This document shows, piece after piece, positions 54,665 through 63,585 of a stretch of DNA of 64,000 nucleotides (position 1 is its first letter; the number at the start of each line of letters is the position of its first letter). This DNA is from Peptococcaceae bacterium BICA1-7 (GTDB lineage Bacteria; Bacillota; Desulfotomaculia; Desulfotomaculales; Desulfocucumaceae): NCBI GenBank assembly GCA_000802095.1, contig JUEB01000017.1, positions 62,001 to 126,000 on the forward strand, in the 5' to 3' direction. The notes beneath the pieces were generated by a model. That model searched no databases, was not told where the DNA came from, and worked only from the letters and a program-made list of their open reading frames with translations. The position numbers were made by a program, and so were the translations under genes.

Positions 54665-54925
54665 TTTTTAAGTTTAAGGCTTGCCCCTGGGTCAATGTCA
54701 ACCTTCATTCAAAAAGTTTTAAAGATTTCTTTAGTCGGTATAAATATTAGATCATTTTGAAGGGAAAAAAGATTACCAGAGAGAAAAATGTCTTATCAGA
54801 ATAGAATGAGTACTTTATATAATGGTTTTTCATCTATAAATTCTTCAAACAGAGCATATTAACCTGTAACCATTGAGACGAGTATTGTAATAACCAGTAC
54901 AGGGGGTATTGTTATCAGGCTCCGA

Positions 54926-55354
54926 TTGTTTATTATCATTATAACGGCCTTTATAATCTCAGGCTGCAGTTCCTCCATGGCGGAGGCGGCAGCCCCCAGG
55001 GTAATGCTGAACAACAGGCCTATTAACTTCGAGGTCGATCCGTTTATAATGGAAGACCGTGTGATGGTTCCCATGAGAGCCATATTTGAAGCCCTGGGCG
55101 CCGAGGTGGAGTGGGACCCGCAGATCAGCAGCGTAACTGCCAGATCCGGAAGCGATATGGTGGTACTGACCATAGGGTCCAGGACTGCCTTCGTGTTCAA
55201 CAGCCAGAGCAGCGGCGCAGAGGCTGTGGATCTGGATGCCCCCCCAGTTATAGTTCAGGACAGAACCATGGTGCCGCTGAGGTTTGTGGGAGAGTCGCTG
55301 AATGCAGATGTAAGCTGGGATGGGAACCAGAGAATTGTTTATATTACTAAATAA
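54926..55354 (+). CDS. Lipoprotein with copper-amine-oxidase N-like domain
   Basis: At least 142 residues. The lipobox FIISGCSSS follows a hydrophobic stretch (about 2-13), so it is a lipid-anchored extracellular protein. Two copies of the Cu_amine_oxidN1-like motif: MEDRVMVPMRAIFEALGAEV and VQDRTMVPLRFVGESLNADV, common in Firmicute cell-surface proteins. The start is unsure: TTG 54926 is the first conventional codon, but the frame runs upstream through IRLRL, which would supply the positive charges of the signal peptide, to a stop at 54860 without ATG/GTG. Confidence 0.8.
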   Translation: MFIIIITAFIISGCSSSMAEAAAPRVMLNNRPINFEVDPFIMEDRVMVPMRAIFEALGAEVEWDPQISSVTARSGSDMVVLTIGSRTAFVFNSQSSGAEAVDLDAPPVIVQDRTMVPLRFVGESLNADVSWDGNQRIVYITK

Positions 55355-55448
55355 AAGCCTTTCTAAAGGCATAAACATAATAAGACCCGGGGCTGCCCGG
55401 GAGAAACATTCCAGTTGGGCGGTGTTGTAAATATTTAACATAAAAAGC

Positions 55449-56573
55449 GTGGTACATAGTCTTATAAATCAACAGGATGTTATGGAAAAGCTGGCCTGGT
55501 CCCTCCTGGCGGTGGCCGCCACACTGCTGGCCGTAAAAATAATCAATTATGGGCTTAGCCGGCTTATCGAAAAAAAACAGCAGGAAGAGGAGCCTGATAG
55601 TCCTGTATCCAGGGACCTGATTATATCTTTAGGCACCCTGATTAAAACAGTGGTCTTTTACAGCGGAGCTTTCGCCGCGGTGTTAATAGTCTTAAAAATA
55701 TTCAACATAAGTCTGATTACGGCGGCTGACGCCAAAATAATGGGGATTATGGCCTTAAAGGTTATCGGTATTGTTGTGGCCGCCAGGCTGGCCATAAAGC
55801 TGGGACGGGCTACTGTAACGCAGATTTTCAACAAAAAGCTGATGAAGGGCGGCCTTATTGATGATCGCCGGGCCAGTACACTGGCCTCTCTTTTAAAGAA
55901 TCTGATCACCTACGGAGTTTTTTTCCTGGCCGGGCTGATGATACTGCAGGCATTCGGAGTAAATACCAGCGCTATTCTGGCCAGCGCCGGAATACTGGGG
56001 CTAGCTGTGGGCTTCGGGGCACAAAGCCTGGTCAGGGATATAATAAGCGGCTTTTTCATATTATTTGAGGACCAGTTCGCCGTGGGCGACTACGTTGAGA
56101 TCGGCGGCATAGAGGGAGTAGTGGAGGAAAACGGCCTGAGGATCTGCAAGATACGCAGCTGGACCGGTCAGCTGCACATTATACCCAACGGAGAGATAAA
56201 AAAGGTTACAAACTTTAACCGTGGCCATATGATGGCGGTGGTCACCGTGGGCATAGCCTACGAGGAGGATGTAGACCGCACCCTGGAAGTTTTGAAAAAA
56301 GAGTGTGAAGCCGCCAAGGGAGATATTCCGGCGCTGCTGGAGGTTCCAGTGGTACAGGGGGTCACCGCCCTGGCTGACTTTTCGGTCAACATAAGAACGG
56401 TGGCCCGGACGGTGCCCGGCGAGCAGTGGGCCACCCAGAGAGAACTCCTGAGGAGATTTAAAAATGTCCTGGACCGGGAGGGCATAGAGATACCCTATCC
56501 CCGAAGGGTGATTACCTACCGGGAGGAGTACACCGGAGAGGATGCCCCACAGGCCGCAAAACCGCAAGAGTGA
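55449..56573 (+). CDS. MscS-family mechanosensitive channel
   Basis: 374 residues (363 from ATG 55482, an alternative start). Several membrane spans, then the pore-lining TM3 of the MscS type, ILASAGILGLAVGFGAQSLV, and the beta domain beginning DIISGFFILFEDQFAVGDYV. The C-terminal part ends in the usual alpha/beta vestibule (ALADFSVNIRTVARTVPGEQ). Opens under membrane tension. A terminator follows 8 bp after the stop; monocistronic. Confidence 0.92.
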   Translation: MVHSLINQQDVMEKLAWSLLAVAATLLAVKIINYGLSRLIEKKQQEEEPDSPVSRDLIISLGTLIKTVVFYSGAFAAVLIVLKIFNISLITAADAKIMGIMALKVIGIVVAARLAIKLGRATVTQIFNKKLMKGGLIDDRRASTLASLLKNLITYGVFFLAGLMILQAFGVNTSAILASAGILGLAVGFGAQSLVRDIISGFFILFEDQFAVGDYVEIGGIEGVVEENGLRICKIRSWTGQLHIIPNGEIKKVTNFNRGHMMAVVTVGIAYEEDVDRTLEVLKKECEAAKGDIPALLEVPVVQGVTALADFSVNIRTVARTVPGEQWATQRELLRRFKNVLDREGIEIPYPRRVITYREEYTGEDAPQAAKPQE

Positions 56574-56579
56574 CCACTG

Positions 56580-56617
56580 AAGGGGCCGGTATATTTTATA
56601 AGCCGTCCCCTTTTTTA
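56580..56617 (+). terminator. Rho-independent terminator
   Basis: Stem GGGGCCGG ... CCGTCCCC (one mismatch) followed by TTTTTT, just after the MscS stop. Confidence 0.85.
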
Positions 56618-56647
56618 TTGACAATATCAGGTATAAGTATTATCTTA

Positions 56648-56679
56648 TTGTTAACCTCCTGATTGATTATGGTTAACAA
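56648..56679 (+). promoter_or_regulatory. BirA box (biotin operator) of bioDAB
   Basis: TTGTTAACC-N14-GGTTAACAA, a perfect Firmicute BirA operator. It overlaps the promoter (TATACT follows at 56681). A matching box with the same 14-bp spacer precedes bioF at 61110-61141. Confidence 0.95.
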
Positions 56680-56750
56680 ATATACTGCAGGTTTCCTGCC
56701 CTATTAAACCAATCAGGACCGAACTCTTTATAAACAAGGGTGTTGCCAAA

Positions 56751-57473
56751 TTGGGAACTGGAATTTTTATTACCGGAACCGGCACGGGAGTGGGGAAAAC
56801 GGTAGTAACCGCTGGACTGCTGGCTGCACTGAGAAAGGCCGGCATCAACGCCTCGGCCTTTAAGCCCGTGCAGAGCGGCGCCCTGCCTTCCCGCAGAGGA
56901 CTGATATCCCAGGATGCGGCCTTTTATATCAAGGTCTCCGGAATTTACGGCAGAATTTCCGACTATAATCTATACTGTTTCAGGGAGCCCCTTTCACCTC
57001 ACCTTGCCTCAGAGATGAGCGGGGAAACCATAGACCGGGAGGCTATACTGGCCAGATGCCGGGAACTTCTGGTCAACCACAGGGTACTGCTGGTTGAAGG
57101 GGCCGGAGGGATCTGTGTGCCACTGACAAGATCCTGCTACACGGTGGCCGATCTGGCCGGGGACTTGGGCTATCCCCTGCTGGTTGTGGCCAGCCCAACC
57201 CTGGGAACCATTAACCACACTGTTCTGACTATAAAATATGCCCAGACTGCCGGGCTTAAGGTAGCCGGGTTTATTTTTAACGGCCTGCAGGAAACGGCGG
57301 GAGTGCCTGAAAGAGATAACGCCGGGATTATTGAGTCCATGACCGGGGTGCCCCTGCTGGGGACACTGCCTCTTATTCCCGGGCTGGATGTGGACGCCGG
57401 GCTTTCCGGAAAGCTGGCCCAGGCAGCTGAGCAATATTTGCCCTGGCGGGAGATAGGAGGTATGGCTTATTAA
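56751..57473 (+). CDS. bioD: Dethiobiotin synthetase BioD
   Basis: Converts DAPA, CO2 and ATP to dethiobiotin. 240 residues; TTG start after AAGGGTG. P-loop ITGTGTGVGKTVVTAGLL at the N-terminus, then VKPVQSGALP-like KPVQSG, the VEGAGGICVP substrate loop and GFIFNGLQET. First gene of the bioD-bioA-bioB operon behind a BirA box; bioA starts within its stop codon region. Missing from the window are bioC/bioH or bioW for pimelate, which are presumably elsewhere. Confidence 0.94.
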   Translation: MGTGIFITGTGTGVGKTVVTAGLLAALRKAGINASAFKPVQSGALPSRRGLISQDAAFYIKVSGIYGRISDYNLYCFREPLSPHLASEMSGETIDREAILARCRELLVNHRVLLVEGAGGICVPLTRSCYTVADLAGDLGYPLLVVASPTLGTINHTVLTIKYAQTAGLKVAGFIFNGLQETAGVPERDNAGIIESMTGVPLLGTLPLIPGLDVDAGLSGKLAQAAEQYLPWREIGGMAY

Positions 57474-58848
57474 AAAGGTAAACGCTAACCAACTGGAAAT
57501 ATGGGACAAGCAATATGTCTGGCACCCTTTTACCCAGATGAGGGGATACCTCGTGGAAAAGCCATTAATAGTGGACCGGGGGGAGGGGAGCTATCTCTAT
57601 GACGTTGAAGGAAACCGTTATCTTGACGGTACATCCTCTCTGTGGGTAAACGTCCACGGACATGTAAGAGAAGAAATAAACCGGGCCATCAGGGAGCAGT
57701 TGGACAGGGTGGCCCACAGCACACTGCTGGGGCTGGCCAACGTCCCCTCGGTGCTGCTGGCCAAAAAACTGGTGGAAATCACTCCCCCCGGATTGAACAA
57801 GGTATTTTATTCAGACAGCGGGGCAACCTCGGTGGAAATAGCCCTGAAGATAGCCTACCAGTACTGGCAGCAGCAGGAACGGGAGGAGTACCGGGCCAGG
57901 AGAAAATTTATCTCACTTACCGAAGCTTATCATGGTGACACCATAGGCTCGGTCAGTGTGGGCGGGATGGATCTGTTCCACAGTAAATTTAAACCCCTCC
58001 TGTTTGAGACCATACACGCCCCGGCCCCATACTGCTACCGCTGTCCCCTGGGAAAAAACAAAGATAACTGTTCCATGGACTGCCTGAAAGAAGTTGAAAA
58101 CATACTTGATCGTCACCACCGGGAGGTGGCCGCCTTTTTAATCGAGCCCCTGGTGCAGGGCGCAGCCGGAATGGTGGTCGCCCCGGAGGGATACCTGGCT
58201 GCAGTAAGTAAATTATGCAAGCGGTACAATATTCTGCTTATTGCCGACGAGGTGGCGGTGGGATTCGGAAGAACGGGAAAGATGTTCGCCTGTGATCACG
58301 AAGGGGTGAGACCCGACCTGATGTGCCTGGCCAAAGGCATTACCGGAGGCTACCTGCCCCTTGCAGCCACCCTGGCCACTGATGTTATTTTCGATGCTTT
58401 CATGGGGGAAATTGAGGATTTCAAAACCTTTTATCACGGCCACACCTATACCGGCAACCCCCTGGCGTGCTCTGCGGCCCTGGCCAACCTTGATTTAATG
58501 GAGAAAACAGATTTTATAGGCGGCCTGCAGGAAAAGACTGCTTTCCTTGCAAACGGGCTGAAGAGGTTCCTTAACCTTGAACATGTGGGGGATATCCGCC
58601 ACCTGGGAATGATGGCAGGCATCGAGCTGGTGGAGGACCGGACAGGGAAAAGCCCTTACCCTCCGGGGGCCAACATAGGACACCGGGTAATACTGGAGGC
58701 CAGAAAAAAAGGCCTCATCATCAGACCCCTGGGCAACATAATTGTGCTCATGCCTGTTTTATCCATGAGCCTGCCCCAACTGGAGGAGCTTTTGAGTATT
58801 ACCTTTGACGCTATCCAAACAGTAACCGAAAGGACGGACCTGACATAA
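57469..58848 (+). CDS. bioA: Adenosylmethionine-8-amino-7-oxononanoate transaminase BioA, probable ATT start
   Basis: PLP transaminase making DAPA from KAPA. The family N-terminus IWDKQYVWHPFTQMRGYL is in frame upstream of the first ATG (57538), so that ATG lies inside the protein. No ATG, GTG or TTG exists between the upstream stop (57454) and 57538. ATT 57469 has AGGAGG at 57455-57460 with good spacing and overlaps the bioD stop, so it is the best start, giving about 459 residues. Motifs: FYSDSGATSVEIALKIAYQ, YHGDTIGSVSVGGM, and the PLP lysine in LAKGITGGYLPLA, after LLIADEVAVGFGRTG. Confidence 0.92.
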   Translation: MKKVNANQLEIWDKQYVWHPFTQMRGYLVEKPLIVDRGEGSYLYDVEGNRYLDGTSSLWVNVHGHVREEINRAIREQLDRVAHSTLLGLANVPSVLLAKKLVEITPPGLNKVFYSDSGATSVEIALKIAYQYWQQQEREEYRARRKFISLTEAYHGDTIGSVSVGGMDLFHSKFKPLLFETIHAPAPYCYRCPLGKNKDNCSMDCLKEVENILDRHHREVAAFLIEPLVQGAAGMVVAPEGYLAAVSKLCKRYNILLIADEVAVGFGRTGKMFACDHEGVRPDLMCLAKGITGGYLPLAATLATDVIFDAFMGEIEDFKTFYHGHTYTGNPLACSAALANLDLMEKTDFIGGLQEKTAFLANGLKRFLNLEHVGDIRHLGMMAGIELVEDRTGKSPYPPGANIGHRVILEARKKGLIIRPLGNIIVLMPVLSMSLPQLEELLSITFDAIQTVTERTDLT

Positions 58849-58866
58849 TGGACTGGAGGCGCAGAA

Positions 58867-59835
58867 ATGCTTAATCAAATAGAGAATAGACTACTGGGAG
58901 GAGGCGACCTCACAGAGGAGGAGGCCCTCCTTTTAACCCGTTTAAAAAGCATGGAAATACTGGATTTGATTTCTGTGGGCAACAGAGTTACCAGACATTT
59001 CAGAGGAAACCGGCTGGAGATCTGCTCCATAATCAACGCCAGGTCCGGCAACTGCAGTGAGGACTGCGTATTTTGCGCCCAGTCCTCCCGCCACAAAACC
59101 GGGGCCAGGGTTTATCCCATGGCGTCACCCGGGGATGTTCTAAAACAGGCCAGGGCCATGGAGAGATCCGGGGCCAAAAAGTTTTCACTGGTGGCAAGCG
59201 GGAGGGGAATTTCCGACCGTGACCTGGAAAAGGCTCTTTTGGCCTTTGAGCTTATAAAGAGGGAGACAGGGCTGGAGCTTTGCGCGTCTTTCGGGATAAT
59301 AGACGAAAACAAAGCTATGCTCCTCAAAGAGGCGGGGGTAACCATGTACCATCACAACCTGGAAACGGCCCCCAGCCACTTTTCCAGGATATGCTCCACC
59401 CATACCTACCAGGACCGTGTGAATACCATAAAAGCGGCTCAAAAGGCCGGACTGAGGGTGTGCTCCGGAGGGATTATCGGTTTGGGGGAGACGCCGGCCC
59501 AGAGGGTGGAGCTTGCTTTTGAAATTAAGAGGCTGGGAGTGGACTCAGTGCCAATTAATTTCTTAAATCCCATCGGGGGAACCCCGCTGGAAGGCTTCGC
59601 TCCCCCTGTTCCTCTGGAGTCCTTACAAACACTGGCCATTTTCCGCCTTATCGCCCCGCGGTCAGTGATCCGCCTGTGCGGGGGCCGGAAAGAGGGCTTA
59701 AGCGGACTTCAGGCCCTGGCCTTTATGGCGGGGGCCGATGGGGTCATGATAGGTGACTACCTTACCACCAGGGGGGAAGAACTGAATAATGACTTTAAAA
59801 TGTTTGCCGATCTCGGCCTGGAAATAGCTACTTAA
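58867..59835 (+). CDS. bioB: Biotin synthase BioB
   Basis: Radical SAM enzyme that inserts sulfur into dethiobiotin. 322 residues; ATG after GGAGGCGCAG. The radical-SAM cysteines are in GNCSEDCVFCAQSS (CxxxCxxC). MYHHNLETAPSHF and CSGGIIGLGET are further BioB blocks, and the second [2Fe-2S] ligands lie in SLVASGRGISD-type and RICSTHTY regions. Third gene of the operon. The gene ends before bioF on the opposite strand. Confidence 0.95.
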   Translation: MLNQIENRLLGGGDLTEEEALLLTRLKSMEILDLISVGNRVTRHFRGNRLEICSIINARSGNCSEDCVFCAQSSRHKTGARVYPMASPGDVLKQARAMERSGAKKFSLVASGRGISDRDLEKALLAFELIKRETGLELCASFGIIDENKAMLLKEAGVTMYHHNLETAPSHFSRICSTHTYQDRVNTIKAAQKAGLRVCSGGIIGLGETPAQRVELAFEIKRLGVDSVPINFLNPIGGTPLEGFAPPVPLESLQTLAIFRLIAPRSVIRLCGGRKEGLSGLQALAFMAGADGVMIGDYLTTRGEELNNDFKMFADLGLEIAT

Positions 59836-59897
59836 CTTATCTCCCGGACTATACCGCCGGGTTATCAAAACCCCTTTTTCTATGCCACTGCGCTGTT

Positions 59898-61064
59898 TTA
59901 TATAACCCCGGCCTTCTTGCCGGCCCTGGCAAAGGCGGAAAGAGCCCAGTCCAGGTCTTCCCGGGTATGTGTGGACATGAGGGTAATCCTGATCCTGCCC
60001 GTTCCCGGGGGGACGGTGGGAGGCCTGATGCCCGGAGCGTAAACACCTTCTTCCAGCAGCGACCCGGCCATTTTCATGGTGCTGTCGTTATCCCCCACTA
60101 TTACCGGAATGATGGGTGAATCCTCTTCGGGCACCTGGTAGCCCATTTTTTTTAGCCCCTTGCGGAAAAAAAGGGCATTTTCCCATAGCCTCTCCCTTAT
60201 TTCCGGCTGTTCCTGCAGCAAACGGAGTGCGGCCAGGGCTGCGCCCACTGCCGCCGGTGCAGGCGCTGTGGAAAAAACAAAGCTTCTGGCCCTGTTGACC
60301 AGATAGTCAATAAGCCGGGCGGACCCGGCCACGTAAGCTCCAGCACTGCCCAAAGCCTTGCTGAGGGTGCCCATCTGAACCATAATTTGGCCATCAAGGC
60401 CGAAGTGATCGGCGGTGCCCGCGCCCCGTTTACCATAAACACCGGTGGCGTGGGCGTCATCCACCATCACAAAGGCGTTATAACGTTCGGCCAGCACCGC
60501 TATATCCGGCAGCGGAGCCATATCGCCATCCATGCTGAAAACACCGTCGGTGACTATCAGTCTACGGCGATACCCCTGTGACTCCTTCAAAAGCTTTTCC
60601 AGGTGCTCCATGTCCCGGTGGCGGTAGACCAAAAAATGAGCCCTGGAGAGCCGGCACCCGTCTATAATGCTGGCATGATTCAGAAAGTCTCCCAGGACCA
60701 CATCTTCCTTTCCGGTCAGGGCCTGGATGACGCCTGTGTTGGCAGCGTAGCCGGACCCGAAGGTTATGGCCCGCTCTGTCCCCTTAAACCGGGCAATTTC
60801 CCGTTCCAGATCCTCGTGCAGTGACAGGTTGCCCGTTGTCAGCCGGGATCCCCCGGAGCCTGCTCCCCATTCATTTATTGCTGCCCTGGCCCCTCGCATT
60901 ACCTCCGGGTGATGGGTAAGTCCCAGGTAGTTATTGGAGGAAAGTATCAGGCATTCCTTTCCCCCGATCAAGGACCGGGTCCCCCGGGTGGCAGTCATGG
61001 ACACTAAACGCCGGTAAAGCCCCTTTTTACATAAGTCTTCCAGTTCATCCGCCAGGAAATCCAT
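59898..61064 (-). CDS. bioF: 8-amino-7-oxononanoate synthase BioF
   Basis: PLP enzyme joining pimeloyl thioester and L-alanine to make KAPA. 388 residues from ATG 61064 (GGAGGATGTTT upstream; ATG 61085 is possible). Blocks: SSNNYLGLTHHPEV, GSGGSRLTTGNLSLH, MVDDAHATGVYGKRG, and the PLP lysine in MGTLSKALGSAGAY. Convergent with bioB but separately regulated, with its own BirA box at 61110-61141. Confidence 0.95.
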   Translation of the reverse strand: MDFLADELEDLCKKGLYRRLVSMTATRGTRSLIGGKECLILSSNNYLGLTHHPEVMRGARAAINEWGAGSGGSRLTTGNLSLHEDLEREIARFKGTERAITFGSGYAANTGVIQALTGKEDVVLGDFLNHASIIDGCRLSRAHFLVYRHRDMEHLEKLLKESQGYRRRLIVTDGVFSMDGDMAPLPDIAVLAERYNAFVMVDDAHATGVYGKRGAGTADHFGLDGQIMVQMGTLSKALGSAGAYVAGSARLIDYLVNRARSFVFSTAPAPAAVGAALAALRLLQEQPEIRERLWENALFFRKGLKKMGYQVPEEDSPIIPVIVGDNDSTMKMAGSLLEEGVYAPGIRPPTVPPGTGRIRITLMSTHTREDLDWALSAFARAGKKAGVI

Positions 61065-61109
61065 TAAAACATCCTCCATAAACAATACATTTTATCTGAT
61101 CCGGGGATA

Positions 61110-61141
61110 TTGTTAACCAATTAATTTCAAATGGTTAACAA
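61110..61141 (-). promoter_or_regulatory. BirA box (biotin operator) of bioF
   Basis: TTGTTAACC-N14-GGTTAACAA, identical arms to the box at 56648-56679. Lies just upstream of the bioF start. With the other box it puts all bio genes of the window under BirA-biotin control. Confidence 0.95.
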
Positions 61142-61341
61142 TCTGGATAAAAAAATTGCTCCCAAGAATATTTTAGCAAAACGGCCCTGGATGTCCAGAA
61201 AAAATATTGTCTATGCTCAGGCTCACGGCATTATCCTGGGAAACAAAATATAGGTTTTCAACGTCATTATATATGGGAAAAAATACAAACATTTCTCAAT
61301 CATATCAGAATTTATTGGATGTTTAGGAGGACGCACAGTTT

Positions 61342-62832
61342 ATGGACATAACTGAAGAGCAGGAAAGAGAAAAACAATTGCTGGCAGTTCTTTCACTTAT
61401 TTTGGCTGTTTTCTTCAACTATCTTTTTTACTCCAAACAGATTGGTATTTCATATTTTGTTTATACAGTGTCTTTTCTTGCCCTGTTTTACTGGTACCGC
61501 AATTTTGACCTGGACTTCAAAACACCCTTTGGCTGGTACATGGTCATTCCGGCCCTGCTTCTATCCTCGGCTTTTTTTATTCATTCAAATCCTGTTTTAA
61601 CCATCATAAACCTTTTTGCCATACCGGTTTTAATCACATGGCATACACTTTTAGTAACGGGCTGCTCCCTTGCTTCAGCCTATCCCAGCCTGATAGGCAT
61701 AATTATCCGGAAAATGATCATAGCACTGACCAATTTCTGTGAGCCTTATAAAATGCTGATAAAATGTTTTAAAAAAAGTAAAAGTGATTCCCGCCGGGAA
61801 ACCAATAAGAAAATATTTATCGGGCTATTAGTGTCAACACCGATACTGATAATAGTAGTATCCCTTCTCTCCTCTGCGGATATGGTTTTTTCTTACTACC
61901 TCTCCAACATATCAAAGATTACCGATCATATTAATCTCTCCCGGGCAATATCCCGGCTTATTCTCATACTAATAGTATTTTCATATACTTTCGGGTTTTT
62001 ATGGAGCTTCAACCTTAAAAGGTCTATAGACCCGTCCAGCCCCCGGGAAAATTTCGACCCGGTGATATTTATTACTGTTTTGGTTGTGTTGAATATTGTC
62101 TACACCCTTTTCTCACTGATACAGTTCTCTTATCTGTACGGAGGTCAGGATAACAGCCTGCCCGCAAGCTTTACCTACGCCCAGTATGCCAGAAAGGGCT
62201 TTTTCGAGCTTGTGGCCGTAACAATAATCAATCTTTCAATCTTTCTGGCAGGAATAAGGCACACACGTTATGACAACAAGACAACCGACACTTTGATGAA
62301 GGTATTTTTAAGCCTTCTCATCATGTTTACTATAAACATGCTATTTTCCGCCCATTTTAAAATGTCCCTTTACGAGGACGCATATGGGCTCACCTATTTA
62401 AGAGTTTTCGTCCATGCCTTTATATTGCTGCTTTTCCTGCTGCTGGCAGTTGGGCTTATTAAAATATGGAGAAGGGATATACCTCTTGTTAAGCTGTATA
62501 TTGCTATTGCCGTCACTTTTTATACAGCTCTGAATTTTATCAATGTAGACCGTCTAATAATAAAAAGTAATATACAGCTTTATCAAAAGACAGGTCATAT
62601 TGATATGGATTATCTGTCAGGCCTGTCCTATGACGCGGTCCCTGAGCTGACCCAATTCTTACGGCAAAACCCGGGGCTTTCCGATACAGGCTACGAGCCG
62701 GTTGATGATACTCTGGCCCGCAAATACGATGAGCTTCAAAAACAAAGCCTGCACTGGCAATCCTTTAATTACTCAAAACTAAAGGCCAGACAGGGGCTTG
62801 AGTCTTATTTAGGTTTAACGGGGACATCTTAA
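61342..62832 (+). CDS. DUF4173/DUF4153-like membrane protein
   Basis: 496 residues with about twelve hydrophobic segments across the first 400 residues and an end of about 90 residues that is soluble (YDAVPELTQFLRQNPG, SYLGLTGTS). The pattern, with LSSADMVFSYYLSNI and NVDRLIIKSNI, fits the DUF4173/DUF4153 family. Function unknown. ATG after TTTAGGAGGACG. Monocistronic, followed by a terminator-like hairpin. Confidence 0.85.
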   Translation: MDITEEQEREKQLLAVLSLILAVFFNYLFYSKQIGISYFVYTVSFLALFYWYRNFDLDFKTPFGWYMVIPALLLSSAFFIHSNPVLTIINLFAIPVLITWHTLLVTGCSLASAYPSLIGIIIRKMIIALTNFCEPYKMLIKCFKKSKSDSRRETNKKIFIGLLVSTPILIIVVSLLSSADMVFSYYLSNISKITDHINLSRAISRLILILIVFSYTFGFLWSFNLKRSIDPSSPRENFDPVIFITVLVVLNIVYTLFSLIQFSYLYGGQDNSLPASFTYAQYARKGFFELVAVTIINLSIFLAGIRHTRYDNKTTDTLMKVFLSLLIMFTINMLFSAHFKMSLYEDAYGLTYLRVFVHAFILLLFLLLAVGLIKIWRRDIPLVKLYIAIAVTFYTALNFINVDRLIIKSNIQLYQKTGHIDMDYLSGLSYDAVPELTQFLRQNPGLSDTGYEPVDDTLARKYDELQKQSLHWQSFNYSKLKARQGLESYLGLTGTS

Positions 62833-62860
62833 ACTGAATTACCGTGTTACCTTTTACTTT

Positions 62861-62892
62861 AAAAAGCTTCCATAACTGAAGGCTTTTTTGTC
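62861..62892 (+). terminator. Rho-independent terminator
   Basis: AAAAAGC-TTC, loop, GAAGGCTTTTTT: a stem with one bulge followed by a T run, about 30 bp after the DUF4173-like stop. Confidence 0.75.
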
Positions 62893-63057
62893 TTAAAAAA
62901 ATAACAGGTGACTGTATTTTGCTTTCATATTTCAATCCCATTTCATTTCGGGGAAAAAGTGTTTATACTCTCTGTGAGGGAGGTTTGCCTCGGCCTTTCA
63001 AAAGGCCAACGGCTCATGCCCCTCAAAATATAGGGAACAGATAAGGGGGCCGGGTAT

Positions 63058-63585
63058 TTGAAAGAGAAACCTGTAATCATATATCATTGGTCGGTGAAGT
63101 ATAATAACTGGACCTTTGGGCTGGCAGCCACCGGCCAGGGGCTTTGCCGTGTGCTGCAGCCCCATGAGCCGCTGCAGGTGCTGGAGCATTGGGCGGCCAG
63201 GAACTTTCCCGCCTCTTTGCTGGTCCGGGATGAACACCGCCTAACCCCGTATGCCGCCCAGTTTGAAGAGTATTTTACCGGCTCCCGGAAAATATTTGAC
63301 CTGCCGCTGGACCTCCACGGCACCGCCTTTCAGCTATCAGTGTGGAAGGCTCTCCTGCAAATACCCTACGGTATTACAAAGACCTATTCTGAAATTGCCT
63401 CTCAAATCAGCCGCCCGGCAGCCGTCCGCGCCGTAGGAGCGGCCAATGGGGCCAACCCAATACCTATAGTGGCGCCCTGTCACCGGGTGATAGGCAAAAA
63501 CGGTCTCTTAACCGGCTACCGGGGTGGGCTGGAAGTAAAAAAAGAGCTGCTTGCCCTGGAAGGCATAACCGGAATCAGCTCCTAG
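63058..63585 (+). CDS. ogt: Methylated-DNA--protein-cysteine methyltransferase (Ogt type)
   Basis: Repairs O6-alkylguanine in DNA by moving the alkyl group to its own cysteine. 175 residues; TTG start after AAGGGGGCCGGG. The active-site block is IVAPCHRVIGKNG with the acceptor cysteine; the helix-turn-helix-type region YSEIASQISRPAAVRAVGAA precedes it. An N-terminal ribonuclease-like domain is present. Its stop overlaps the end of the convergent permease gene by 4 bp. Confidence 0.93.
   Translation: MKEKPVIIYHWSVKYNNWTFGLAATGQGLCRVLQPHEPLQVLEHWAARNFPASLLVRDEHRLTPYAAQFEEYFTGSRKIFDLPLDLHGTAFQLSVWKALLQIPYGITKTYSEIASQISRPAAVRAVGAANGANPIPIVAPCHRVIGKNGLLTGYRGGLEVKKELLALEGITGISS

Noticed and set aside
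54641-54720. MerR-type 19-bp spacer promoter
   Set aside because: TTGACC and TAAAAA can be spaced by 19 bp on the minus strand, but the -10 is poor and the expected dyad in the spacer is absent.
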